Assembly: GCA_024734495.1 (NCBI GenBank)
Contig: JALMQS010000187.1
Location: forward strand, 15,767,173-15,831,172
DNA length: 64,000 bases
Origin: Forficula auricularia
Lineage: Eukaryota > Arthropoda > Insecta > Dermaptera > Forficulidae
Direction of reading: 5' to 3'
The number at the start of each line of letters is the position of its first letter. Positions within the stretch are counted from its first letter, which is position 1. A model generated the notes under the pieces. The model made no database searches and was not told the origin of the DNA. It was given only the letters and a program-made list of their open reading frames with translations. Of this stretch, positions 37,901 through 50,500 are shown in pieces. Both the position numbers and the translations under genes were made by a program.

Positions 37901-40900
37901 TTCATAGTTTTAAATGTAGCCATTTCTTAAGACGGTATATAAATCTACTAAGGACGGTCACTTTAGAAATCTCTCATGCCGTTGTTTTAAGCAGGTTCTT
38001 TCGCGACAATCCTCACAAAAAGTTTTAGCCTCGTAAACACTCTTTAAATATGAACGGTGCTAAAATTTTAGGTTATGTTTTTTAATGTGACTCTACTTTT
38101 TACACTACTATATTCTCTTTATGAATGGATCGTTTCCAAGCCATTGAACTTATATCCCCTCCACTAAAAATAATCGCCCAAATATTTTATTTTTATTTTT
38201 TACCAAAACTACGAGGTAAATAATTTCAATTTTTTTTTTATGTTACTCCGAATATATTATTCTAACAAGTATTAGTTTTTCATCAAGATGGTGAAAGTCC
38301 TTCAATGAAAAAAAATAAAATAATGATCATATCCCCACCCTTTCCCTATCTACCCTATGTTAAAAATGTCATTTTTAATTGCAATTATTTCATGTTTGGT
38401 GTGGTAAATCGTCTTCAAATTTAAACAGTGTGTGTATATTATGCTTTTAATGGTTTATATTCCAAGTTTCAAAGACTTCTTGAATTTTTGCATTTGTGAA
38501 AAAACTACCTTAATCGAAATAAATTTAAAGATTTCAGCCTAATTCTACTTGAAAAGATCTTGACAGAGATAGCTCATACCAGATGATAACAAAAATAATG
38601 ATTCGATTAAAATTTAAAATTTTGATTTGTGGGAAAATAAATACATTTAACTTATAAATTTTAAGAATGTATCTAATTTAATTTAAGAGGTGCAATGCTC
38701 TGACAGAAAGACATTGTAGCAACACTAATAGAACCCCGTTTTGCATTTTAAATCGAAGTCTTAAAAAGAAAAAGGATTGAAATGCTTCTAAGATAGGCCA
38801 AGTGTCTAAGGAGGAGCAAAACATTCAAAATAATCATCATCATTGAGTATACAGTCCTAAGACTGGTTTGATGCAACAATCCGTCTCCACTCGACTCTGT
38901 CCCCCGCCAGCTGTTTAACCTCTCTAAATGTCTGGCATCCCATATCCCCAATTATTTGGTTGAAATATTCTAATCTGGTTCTTCCCCTTCCCCTTTTCTT
39001 TCCCACCTCCCCTCCAAGATATCCCTAAGCAGTCCCCCATGTCTCAGTGTGTGCCCCATCATCTGACCTCTTCTCTTCTTCAGACTCTTCCACAAGGTTC
39101 TTCTTTCTCCGATCAAAATAAAGAAAATGAAAATATAATTTTATTAACATTACCTTTTTTGAGATTCAAGATCCAGACAGTCGAAATGATGAGTACTTAG
39201 ACAAGGTCCTCGACAACGAACATCTGCATCCGGTTGTTCACATGTTTCACAAACTCTAGATTGTTTTTTTCCTTTAAATATTCCACCTGGCTTTTTTGCG
39301 CCGCGAATCGAAACTCTTTTATTAGGCTGGGTAGGTTCCTCTGGTTCTTCATCTAATGGAGCTGGTTCATCCAATTCCTCAATGGCAGAATCTTCAGATA
39401 ATTCAACAGGCGAATCTATTTGTTTTTTTCCTTTAATTATTGCACCTGACTTTTTTTCTCCACGAGTTGAAACTCTTGTATTAGGCTGGGTACGTTCTTC
39501 TGGTTCTTCATCTAATGGAGCTGGTTCATCCAATTGCTCAATGGCCGATTCTTGAGATATTTCATCAGATGGCTCTTCTATTTGTTTTTTTCCTTTAATT
39601 ATTGTACCTAGCTTTTTTTCGGCACGAGTTGAAACTCTTGTATTAGGCTGGGTACGTTCTTCTGGTTCTTCATCTAATGGAGCTGGTTCATCCAATTGCT
39701 CAATGGCCGATTCTTGGAATATTTCATCAGTTGACTCTTCTATTTGTTTTTTTCCTTTAATTATTGCACCGAGCTTTTTTTCGGCACGAGTTGAAACTCT
39801 TGTATTAGGCTGGGTACGTTCCTCTGGTTCTTCATCTAATGGAGCTGGTTCATTCAATTGTTCAATGGCCGATTCTTGGGATATTTCATCAGATGGGTCT
39901 TCTATTTGTTTTTTTCCTTTAATTATTGCACCTGGCTTTTTTTCGTTGCGTGTTGAAACCCTTTTAATAGGTTGCATACGTTCTTCTGGTTCTTCGTCTA
40001 ATGGAGCTGGTTCATCCAATTTTTCAATGGTAGATTCTTCAGTTAACTCAACAGAATGCTGTTCTAAAGAAGAAGATTCAACCACTTCAAGAAGTGAAAT
40101 AGCATCTTTAAAACTTTTATTTTTATATCTGAAATTTATATTTTATAATTAAAATAAACAAGTAGAAGAAACAATATAACATAAATATGATATTTTTATA
40201 TTAAAATTACTTACTCAGCTTTTTGTTCAGGTGTAAACTGAATCCAAGATTTTATAGTATGGTTTTCACAATCCTGAGGGGTATAATCTTTAGATGTTGA
40301 AAGTAAGGAGGAAATGTTAGCACACATATAAGTATTAAAAGCTGAACCAAATCTTTTTTTTAATTGTTTCACTCTTCTAGCAGTGGGCAAATATTCCTTC
40401 ATTAATTTCGAATCAATCGAAGACTGTTCAGATGAAGATATGTTGGCGATTGGATTTTGAGTTTTCTTTTTCTCTTTTTTGGGCGTAGATGTTATGGGTG
40501 GATCAGAAATTATCATTGTCCCCGTGGGAATATTCATTTGTTCAAGTTCAATTTTAATTCTCTTAAAAGTAGTTGATTCAATGGGAGTGTCATTCTTCCT
40601 TTTTCGAAATTCTCTTAATGTTTTAAAAGCCCTATTATCCTCTTCATCTGAACTTTCAATTAATGGGTATTTTAGTAGAAACAATTTCATTCTTTCCTTT
40701 CTGGATATGAATAAATTTGAAAAAAAAAATTATAAATTTATTAAGTAGGTATTTATAATTACATAAGTATGTATTTCGTAATGTGAAAAAAATAGTCACT
40801 TTAACAAAATATTACATTATTACGGGCTTTATTTTCTTATCCACGAAGCTTATCGTATTATAAAGCAATAAGGCAATGTCAAATAAGTCTCAATATCTGG

Positions 40901-43900
40901 TTAAAGTGAATTTTTATTCGTCTTAAGGTAGTTGTTTCGCGACAATACTAGCAAAAAGTTAATGCTAGAGTATATAGCACAGACAATAAAGATTCATAAT
41001 TCATAAGTCCAAAACTTTTTGCTGTTTATGTACCGAGTAGGTTCAAATTAAATCTTGAATAGCTTCAAGACAAAACTTGATCAATCGAGTCGTTATTTAT
41101 GAATCTTTTAGATTATACAAATGTTAATTTAATTGATTTATATAGGCACAATAGCACAAAATTAGTAAAAAAAATTCAATAAAGAATTAAAACAAAGATT
41201 GTATCTTCTCCTTAATTTTATTATTTTATTTTAATTCAGATGGCAAGAGGGTTTTTCAATTTTTCCATCTAATTTTGAAAGAACATTTCCCAATTTTTAA
41301 TTATTTAAATATATGAACCTTTCGTTCGAAGTCAGAAATTTAAACAAATGTAATTTTTATATATATACAACTTTTGTATGTTTCTTGTAAAATATTTATT
41401 TATTAGTATTATTATTTAATTGAGATAATTGTTTCGATAGCCGTGCCTTTATCTTTAGTGGAATATTTTTTACATTTTTATAATGGAAGTAGTTTTAGTT
41501 GTGACAAATTTATATAGACTGAAGATAAAGGGACTATATAGCTCTCAAATAAATTTACAGTGAGCAGGAGACACAATCTTTGTAAGGAATAAATTAAAGA
41601 TTAACATTTTTTTAAACAAAAAGAGCCCTATATTAAGAGTTATTATAAAATAAACCTTTAAAAAAGAGGAAAAAATAACCCACCCCCAACTTCCTTTTTA
41701 CCCCTCAAATCATTGTGTTGGGCTTGAGTATATAATATGTATGTAGCTTTTCATTGTGCCTCGGGGTCACATTCAGACTGCTTCCTTTCTTCTCAAGGAG
41801 TAAATTCAATTCTGACTAAAATTTCAATTAATATTCATGTGAAATAATGAAATTAGAGTGAAGGCAAGGCCTTCGAAACTATATTCTCAGATAAATAATA
41901 AATCAAAGAGTGGTAGGATCTCCATTTATACATTATACGAGGATAAGTCAAAAATTACATACACTCCTCGTTCTAGAACTTTATTAAACTAAGATAGGAG
42001 GCGGCTGCATACGCATGCGTTGAGTCTCGGGTTCGATTCCCGGCTATACCCAGACATTTTTTCTGTAAGTATAGGGTCTGAAAAAAAAATTAAGTGGGAG
42101 ATAAATTTAACCTAATTTATCGGACGGAGAATTTACCACTGCTCGAAGCCCTTAAAAAAACTTAGTAAATTGGATTGTATCTAACTTTCTGAGATTTGTC
42201 TCGAGATCCTGGCTTCTTTCCTTCTACTCTGTTCTTTTCACGATGGAGGGGCCATCCCATACAGGCCTTTAGGGAATGCACCTTCTGGTGTATCTCCTTC
42301 TCACATCAATATCATAAAAAAAAAAAAAAAAAAAAAGATTTGGCGCGTCTGTGGTCACATGTGCGGAATTTAATCACGATCGCGTCAGTTGTCGTCTAGC
42401 TACAACAGCATAAGCATGTCAGCTCCGCTATCAGATTGCACCAAAGACTAGCAACGAGGAGTGGTCAGAGGGTGTGAAAGATGCTGAAATTCACAGGGGA
42501 AATACGGGGAAAGTGCTTTATCTCGTAAAAGCGTTTTTTTATGGATCAAAATGTTTAAAAGTGGCCGAACGAGCGTAAAACAAAATGAGGGAGCTGCGCG
42601 ACCGTCAACTTTGAGACGCTTTGAGACCCTGGAACACCCTCCCTACAGCCCAGATCTCGCTCCCTCAGACTTTCTTTTCTTTGGACCGCTCAAGGAAGCT
42701 TTGAGAGGTCGTCGATTTGCCTCAGACATAGACGTTCGGGATGCGGTGCAAAAGTGGCTTCATGACCAACCGAAAATCTTCTACCAGGAAGGCATCCGGA
42801 AGCTTGTGGCTCGGTGGACCAAGTGCATTGCTAAAGGTAGAGACTATATCGAAAAATAATGTATCTGTTGTACACCTATCTTTGTTTAATAAAGTTGTAG
42901 AACGAAAAGTGTAAGTAATTTTTGACTTATCCTCCGCAAAAATTATGTATAATTAATTTTTTTCATAAAAATCTAAATCAAGTGGAGGCAGCACTCTTTG
43001 ATATATATATCCTTGTAAATTAAACAATCTGCTACTCTCAGCAAAAAAAAACCCTTTTAAAAATATTTAATTAATCTGAAGACACAATCTTCAATTTATT
43101 CCTTGTAATTTAAAGTCTGCTACACACGGCTAATCCACTTTTAATGATTATAAAAATTTATACATTTAAAAGTACCATTAAAGGACATAACATTTTATTT
43201 TAAAGTATTTCAATTACCTGGATAATTGAAGATATTCTTGAGCCTCTTCTACAGAGCGATCCCATTTTGGTTTATTTTTTGTTGAAATTGTAAATGCAGC
43301 AAGGGATGTTCCTTTCTTTATATTTTTAGCACTCTGTTAAAAAATAATACATTATAAATATATACAAAATTGTTATATATATATACCGGGTGAGTTTTTT
43401 ATCTTGAGACAGTCTTATAACTCAAAAACAGTGCATTATATGAAAAAAGTTTATTTATATCAGGAGGGAAACTAAACTACGCTATTGTTTGTCGACCTAG
43501 AACAAGCTTTCAAGGGTATTTCGAGGTCAAGTTCTGTTTTTTAAATAGAAACCTATCTATTAGTTGAATAAAAGATTTCACTGTCGATGTGGTAACAGAA
43601 TTGTTTTTTATTTTAGGTTAAAAATAAAATAAAATGAGAGAGTCTTCTGTTTTTTAAATAAAATAATTTTTAATTATTTCTAGAGACTATAGTTTCGAAG
43701 GCATTGCCTTCATCATCAGTCTATACAAATATTTCAAATTAGTTACAAATTAAGATTTATACATAGAAAATTTTTTGACATTATATATAATGTCAAAAAT
43801 TTTCTATGTATAAATCTTAATTTGTAACTAGTTTGAAATATTTGTGATAGACTGATGATGAAGAGCAGTACTCAGCTAGTCTCTAGAAATAATTAAAAAT

Positions 43901-46900
43901 TATTTTAGCTAAAAAACAGAAGACTCTCTCATTTTATTTTATTTTTAACCTAAAAAGAAACCTATCTGTTTCTGTACATATTCTGAATCTACAAAAAAAC
44001 TGAAGAACTTTTATTAGAAGTATTTTTTTAGTTTACACATCTGTAAACTCCTGATGATGGACTAATAATCCGAAATATATTGAGTTTGTAAACCTCTTTG
44101 AGTTTTATTTCATTCACTGTGAAACTACACCCCCTTTACTTTATTAATTAAAAAAAATATTAAATCAATTATTCCCCAAAAAATCGTAATAATTATTTTT
44201 AACAATTATCAAATAATAATGATTAAATGATTAATTATCAAATAAATATTTATTAAATTTAAAGTACAACAATGAAAATAAGTGTTTATAATGATCTTCA
44301 AACTTCATTATACACAGATTTTAGGAGATTATTTTCTACTTAATAGAACTACTTAAAATTCTTGATTTTAAAAAAAGTTTATTTAACGTGCCAATCCAGT
44401 AGATTGTTATATAGTATAAGCATAATATAAATGGAACATTTTTTTTACTTCTATGGAAAGTGGTGTAGGTTTTAGGTGAAACATGATGTTAGTTAATAGA
44501 GTAAAGGTGTGTGTAGTTTCACAGTGAATGAAATAAAACTCAGAGGTTTATACAAACTCAATATATTTCGGATTATTAGTCCATCATCAGGAGTTTACAA
44601 GTTAATACTGTATTAACACCCTTTTACTCTATTAAGGAACATTTTTTGTTGAAGATTAATATAAATAGTCTTAATTTATGGTGAATGTGGAACAAGTGTT
44701 ATGGGCCTGCCATTGAAATGAATGTCGAGCGTTTTCCTGATAACAATACACCCTCCCAAGCTTCATTTTATCGTGTTTTAAATCTACTAGAAAAACAAAA
44801 ATATCAAGAAATGTAAATGCTACGAAGTAATTGAAAAAGGCCAAAATAACGAAATTGGAACTGGAATTCATCCAGAAGAGTTGGGATGATACACTCTGGA
44901 ATGTCTCCTAGGAGTGTCACAAAATTATTAAATTATTTATTTAATAATTAAATATTTGATAATTAAGTTGATTGATTGTTAAAAATTATTATTATAATTT
45001 TTCTTCTTGATATCTATTTGATTTAATATTTTTTATTATGGATTTAGTATAAAATAAACTGCAACGGATCGTTGCTAAACTTTATCCAAATTCATTTGAA
45101 ATATTAATATGTTTGTTCCTTTATTATTAATCAGATATCACTTGCAATTTGTAGTTCATATTGAAATTAATTCAAAAATAATTCTCATTTAAGAGTCGAG
45201 GAATAACCATCCTACATTGGATTTTTGACGTTTCGGTTTTTATTGGTAACCATTGCTGAAGACATAGAGGAATCGACTTAAAATCAAAAATAGCCATCGA
45301 TTCTCATCTAATACTTGAGGAATAACAATTCTACATTAGGTTTTTGACGTTTCGATTATTATTGGTAACCATTGCTGAAGACATGGAGGAAACGACTTAA
45401 AATAAAAAATAACGATCGATTCTTATCTAATACTAGAGGAATAACCTTATTGAATTCCATTTTTGATGTTTTGACTATTAATGGAAACCTCTACTGAAAA
45501 TGTAGAAGAATCGACTTAAAATCAAAAAGACTAAATTCTTTTTATGGCAAACAACTCAAGCTTGATTAAATCAATTATAAATTTTGTCAAGTCCTAAAGT
45601 CCTAGAGTTGTGCAAAATTTTATTTAGTTCTCACAAGCAGAGATTAGGTGAGGTAGAGAGAGGTCATACCATCCTTGTTAAGGTTTTGACCAGGTTTCCT
45701 TAACAACTTATGGCAAATGCCGGGATGGCTAATGCGTCGCTTTCTCCTGGTATCGGGTTTTTGCGCGGAATTTATAAATTACTTTTTGTCTTTTGATGGA
45801 AATCTATGGTCAAGTTATTTGTTAATGAGCATACATTTCTATTTTTTTTCTTTTTTCTTTTTTTTTTTTTACTTTTTTATTATTTGTTAAATTGTTGTAA
45901 TTAATTTGTATTGATGTTTGTTAATGTATTGTAGCTAGATTGTATTGATGTTTGGAGGACCTAGCCACCGAGGACTTGTGCCTCTAAGCAGGTCGAGAAA
46001 TAAAGATTTATTTATTTATTTATTTATTTATTTCAAAACCGAAACGTCAAAAATCCAATATAGAATGATTATTCCTCAAGTACTAGATGAGAATCAATCG
46101 CTATTTTTGGTTTAAAGTCGATTTCTCTATGTCTTCAGCAATGGTTACTAATAAAAACCGAAACGTCAAAAATCCAATATAGAATGATTATTCCTCAAGT
46201 ACTAGATGAGAATCAATCGCAATTTTTGGTTTAAAATCGATTTCTCTATGTCTTCAGCAATGGTTACTAATAAAAACCGAAACGTCAAAAATCCAATATA
46301 GAATGATTATTCCTCAAGTACTAGATGAGAATCGATCGTTATTTTTGATTTTAAGTCGATTCCTCCAAGTCTTCAGCAATGGTTACCAATAAAAACCGAA
46401 ACGTCAAAAATCCAATATAGAATGGTTATTCCTCAAGTATTAGATGAGAATCAATCGCTATTTTTGGTTTAAAGTCGATTCCTCTATGTCTTCTGCAAAG
46501 GTAAGGGATAAGAAAACAACGCAGTTGCTATAGTTACTTATAAAATTTCCTCCCAAATTTTTAGCATTTCACAGAGAGAAGCCTATCCATTCTTATTTAA
46601 GCAAGGCTAAATGAGCTATATTAAAAGGTTCAAATGAATAAATTTTAAAGAATTTAAAAAATTAAAAAAGTACTCTCTTACTCTAGAGTAAAGTACTTTA
46701 AAATATAATTTTACTAAAAACTTTATTTATCCTTTTTTGTGGTCCCCAAGGTACTTAATTAGGATATTAAATTTCATCAAAATTGGTTAAGTCATTTTCA
46801 AGATATTTAGAAAAAACTAAAAAAGTACTGAAATAAAGTACTAATGTTTGTGGGCCGATATGTACCAAAAACTAATCAGCGCTTCATTTTGTTAAACTAA

Positions 46901-47471
46901 TGGTAGGTTTTCAATTTCATTTCAATCGGTGCAACGGTGTGGAAAAAATCGTGGGCCAAAAAAGCGATAACATACATACATCCATACATACATACATCCA
47001 TCCGCACGCACTAAATGAAAAAATCGCACTTTTTTGCCTCTCGAAGAGACCCCATGTAATTTTTGGCAAAACCGTCACGTGCTAATATTCAACCTAATTG
47101 AATACTACAATTTGTGACTTTAATTGAGTCCATGGGTTCCGTAGTCTTTACCTGAGGACCCTTTGAAGCCACGCTTGCCCCGAGAGCGATTACAATACTT
47201 TACCCATGCTTTGCATTGGATAAAGTAAAAATAGTTCTTATAAAAGTTGTTCAGTTTTTTTTGTTGATTCTGAATATGTACAGAAACATATAGGTTTCTA
47301 TTTAAAAAACAGAGCTTGACCTCGATATACTCATGAAAGCTTGTTCTAGGTCGACAAACAATAGCATAGTTTAGTTTCCCCCTGATATAAATAAACTATT
47401 ATTTAAAACTTTTTTCATATAATGGACTGTTTTTTTAGTTATAAGACTGTTTCAAGATAAACAACTCACCC

Positions 47472-47540
<69 letters not shown>

Positions 47541-50500
47541 GCTCACCTCTAGAGAAAACTTCATAGCTAGATTAGCAAACGCTTCTCTGCCTTCAAAAGG
47601 GGCAATAGCAGAAGTAAATACCCAAGAACGTTTTCCCTGATCCCCAAAAAATTGTACATGTACAGATCGTTGTACTCTTCCAGTAACTGAAAAAAAGATA
47701 GTTTGATTAATTTTGAATTCTATTTATTCTTATCATAATTTTAGTCACGCACAGGAGCCAATGCGGTCAAGTCCATAAAATAACAATCGAAAAAATAGTT
47801 GTTTTTTAAATCCCAATCCCATGAGAAAATATATTCAGAAGAAATAAAAAGTAGGCCCTAATAAATTCTTTTTTTAAGGAGAAAACATATATACAGTGGA
47901 AATCGTTTAACACGAAATAATAATGCGGTCCCGACCACGCACGGTGGAACGATCTTAGGCCAGGGGGGTCAAAACTTGGAAAGTGATGTAGGCTTACCGG
48001 GGGTATGGAATAGACAAATTCCCAGGGGGTCAGATGAATTGTAGTCTGTAAATTCTGTGTTGAAATCTGAGAATCTTGTGTACAAATCTGTGAATTTGGT
48101 TCTTGTTTTTTCTACACTCCTGGACAAAATTAACGCACCACTTGTGATTTTCAAATGGACTTTTTAACAAGAAATAAAAACACAAAAATAATGAAATTAT
48201 AAACATAATAAATTTATTAAAATAATTTTCTAATTAATATATTAAAGAATAATTAACATATTAAAGAGAATTGTTTTTGATCGCGCTTTTAAACAAGATA
48301 TGTATATCGCTAAACTACTGCTGATTGAGGCTATTGGTGTCTGCTGTATATTAAGTCTGGAGAATGAAAAAGATGTGATCCATTTAGCTATGATCCAGCA
48401 TCATTTCGCGATGCCCGCATGACTCCTTTATACCAAACACTGATATGGATCACCAAATGGATTTGTAATCTGAGATGTTATATAATTAATAGGGATTGTG
48501 GTGTTGATGCAAGGTGAAACATCTTTAATAAAGATAAAAGTAAATAAATATTATATACAATATTCATTTACTATGAGTTAAGATTTTTAGGTCACTTGTT
48601 TCAGTTATAATTCTGTACTTTCCTGAAGATGAGCTTACAGCTCGAAATATATATAAATATATTGAAAAAATTTACATCTTTTATTTTTTAAATTTTAATG
48701 GGAAACAAGTGACCTAGAAATCTTAACTCATAGTAAATGAATATTGCATATAATATTTATTTTATAAGTTTCCGATTTTTTATTCAATCGCGAATCGAAT
48801 GCAGGTGATTTTTGTCAGATATTAAGTGAAAAAATATCCGAATTTATATATTTCTGTGTTGAAATAATGAATTTTTAAAATAATTTTCTAATATATTAAT
48901 TAGAAAATTATTTAAACAATTCATTATTTCAACACAGAAATATAAATTCGGATATTATTTACTCTTAATATCTGACAAAATCACCTGCATTCGATTCGCG
49001 ATTGAATCAAATATCGGAAACTTATGAATAATAAATTTATTAAAAGATAATCTTTATGAGGAGAATTTTCTAGGTTAAGTTTCTTTTTGTGAAACTTAAC
49101 CTAGAAAATTCTCCTCATAAGTTATTTATAATGTTTCACCTAAAACCGACACCTAATCCTTAAAAATTATAGATAATATTTAATTGAAAGATCATTCACT
49201 TTTTGCTCATAATGCCTAATTTACATGAACCGGAAGCTGGCTTACTGGAATAAAAGTATTGAACAACGGGAAGTGGCTAAAAAAATAAGTGTGCATCACA
49301 CAACCATTGGACGTCTTCAAAAACGTTTTCATGAGGTGGGTTCTCATTCATAATAAGAGCCAGGTGGCCCATGATTAAAAATAATTATTATACTTCTTAT
49401 TCTTGAAATATTGTGAAAATCACAAGTGGTGGGTTAATTATGTCCATTTTTTTTACGTGCGCAATGGCAAAGAACTCCAGATGAAAACAAACTGCTATTT
49501 CGCTTAATGTATAAATAGACAATTTGAAATGTAGTGCATCTAATATGATGTACTCTAATAAATGTAATTTTGGTGAGTATACATGTTTTTTTCTGCTACT
49601 CCACGGCAAATTAATTCAAGAAAAAATATGTTTAATTAAAAAGGCTGAAGATGAAGCGAAACTATAGTCGATGACAATTGTATATACAGGGTGTTCCACA
49701 GAACTCGTTCATTAAAAGTTTTCATGGAAGGAGTTGAGAGAAAATTTTGAACTTTGACATATTTATGTTTTGGAATATGCTCTTTTTAAATAAATTATTA
49801 ACAACTTTTGGACACTTTCTGCTTTGCCGCAATCGCTATCAACTTTCTTATTTTCAATGGAACTCCCCAAATATTTTTGCATCATTAGATTAAGTGTTAA
49901 AAACTAAGATGATTTTGTATAATGCACTTGATGTCTAAAATTTATCATTTCTGAGTTATTTTAGAAAGTTTGTAAAATTTATCAATTTAGCGTTCTTCTT
50001 TAAAAATTAGTAATAATTAAACTATTGTTTGTAGAAGTAATTTGATCAATCAGAACTCTTAATTAGACATTAAAGAATCTTATTTAATCTTAAAAATTCA
50101 AATTTTATATCCGGGATGACATGACCATAATAATCGATTTATTTATGAAAATTAAAAAGTTGCTAATACTCAATATTTTCAAATAGAATATAGCATAAAT
50201 TTTAATATTTTTGAATTTTACATAAATCAATAGAAGTTTATTAAATATTCCCTATACCTCAAATGAATAGTTTAAATTTCACTCGTCTGTATCTTAATAA
50301 ATAATTAAGATCTTTTATTTAAAAAACTATTCATTTTAGGTAGAGAGAATATTTAATAAACTTCTATTGGATTTTTGTGTAGAATTCAAAAATACTAAAA
50401 TTTATGCTATGTTCTATTTGAAAAAATTGAGTTTTATCAACTTTTTAATTTTCAGAAATAAACGATTATTACATGTCATCCCGGATATAAAATTTGAATT

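Larger units (their letters stand above)
43386..47473. mobile_element. 4.1-kb composite TIR element filling NSD intron 2
   Basis: Outer ends CCGGGTGAGTTTTTTATCTT and its inverse at 47473, both flanked by TA (43384-43385; 47474-47475). Terminal inverted repeats run about 230-250 bp (markers: TTTGTCGACCTAGAACAAGC, ACCTATCT). It occupies 4088 of the 4213 bp of the intron. Inside are a palindrome (43556-43967), parts of two others (43990-44160, 44450-44640), 119-bp satellites and a LINE 3' end. No transposase found, so it is either a very large non-autonomous element or two inverted short elements. Confidence 0.7.

Noticed and set aside
39703..40152. 149-codon plus-strand frame over NSD exon 5
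   Set aside because: Antisense shadow of the 162-bp coding repeats; no splice or homology support.
45198..46500. Satellite units considered as hammerheads
   Set aside because: CTGAAGA and GAAAC are on opposite strands, so the core cannot form on one RNA.
45198..46500. Regular repeats considered as a CRISPR array
   Set aside because: Tandem 119-bp satellite in a eukaryotic intron, with no spacer structure or cas genes.
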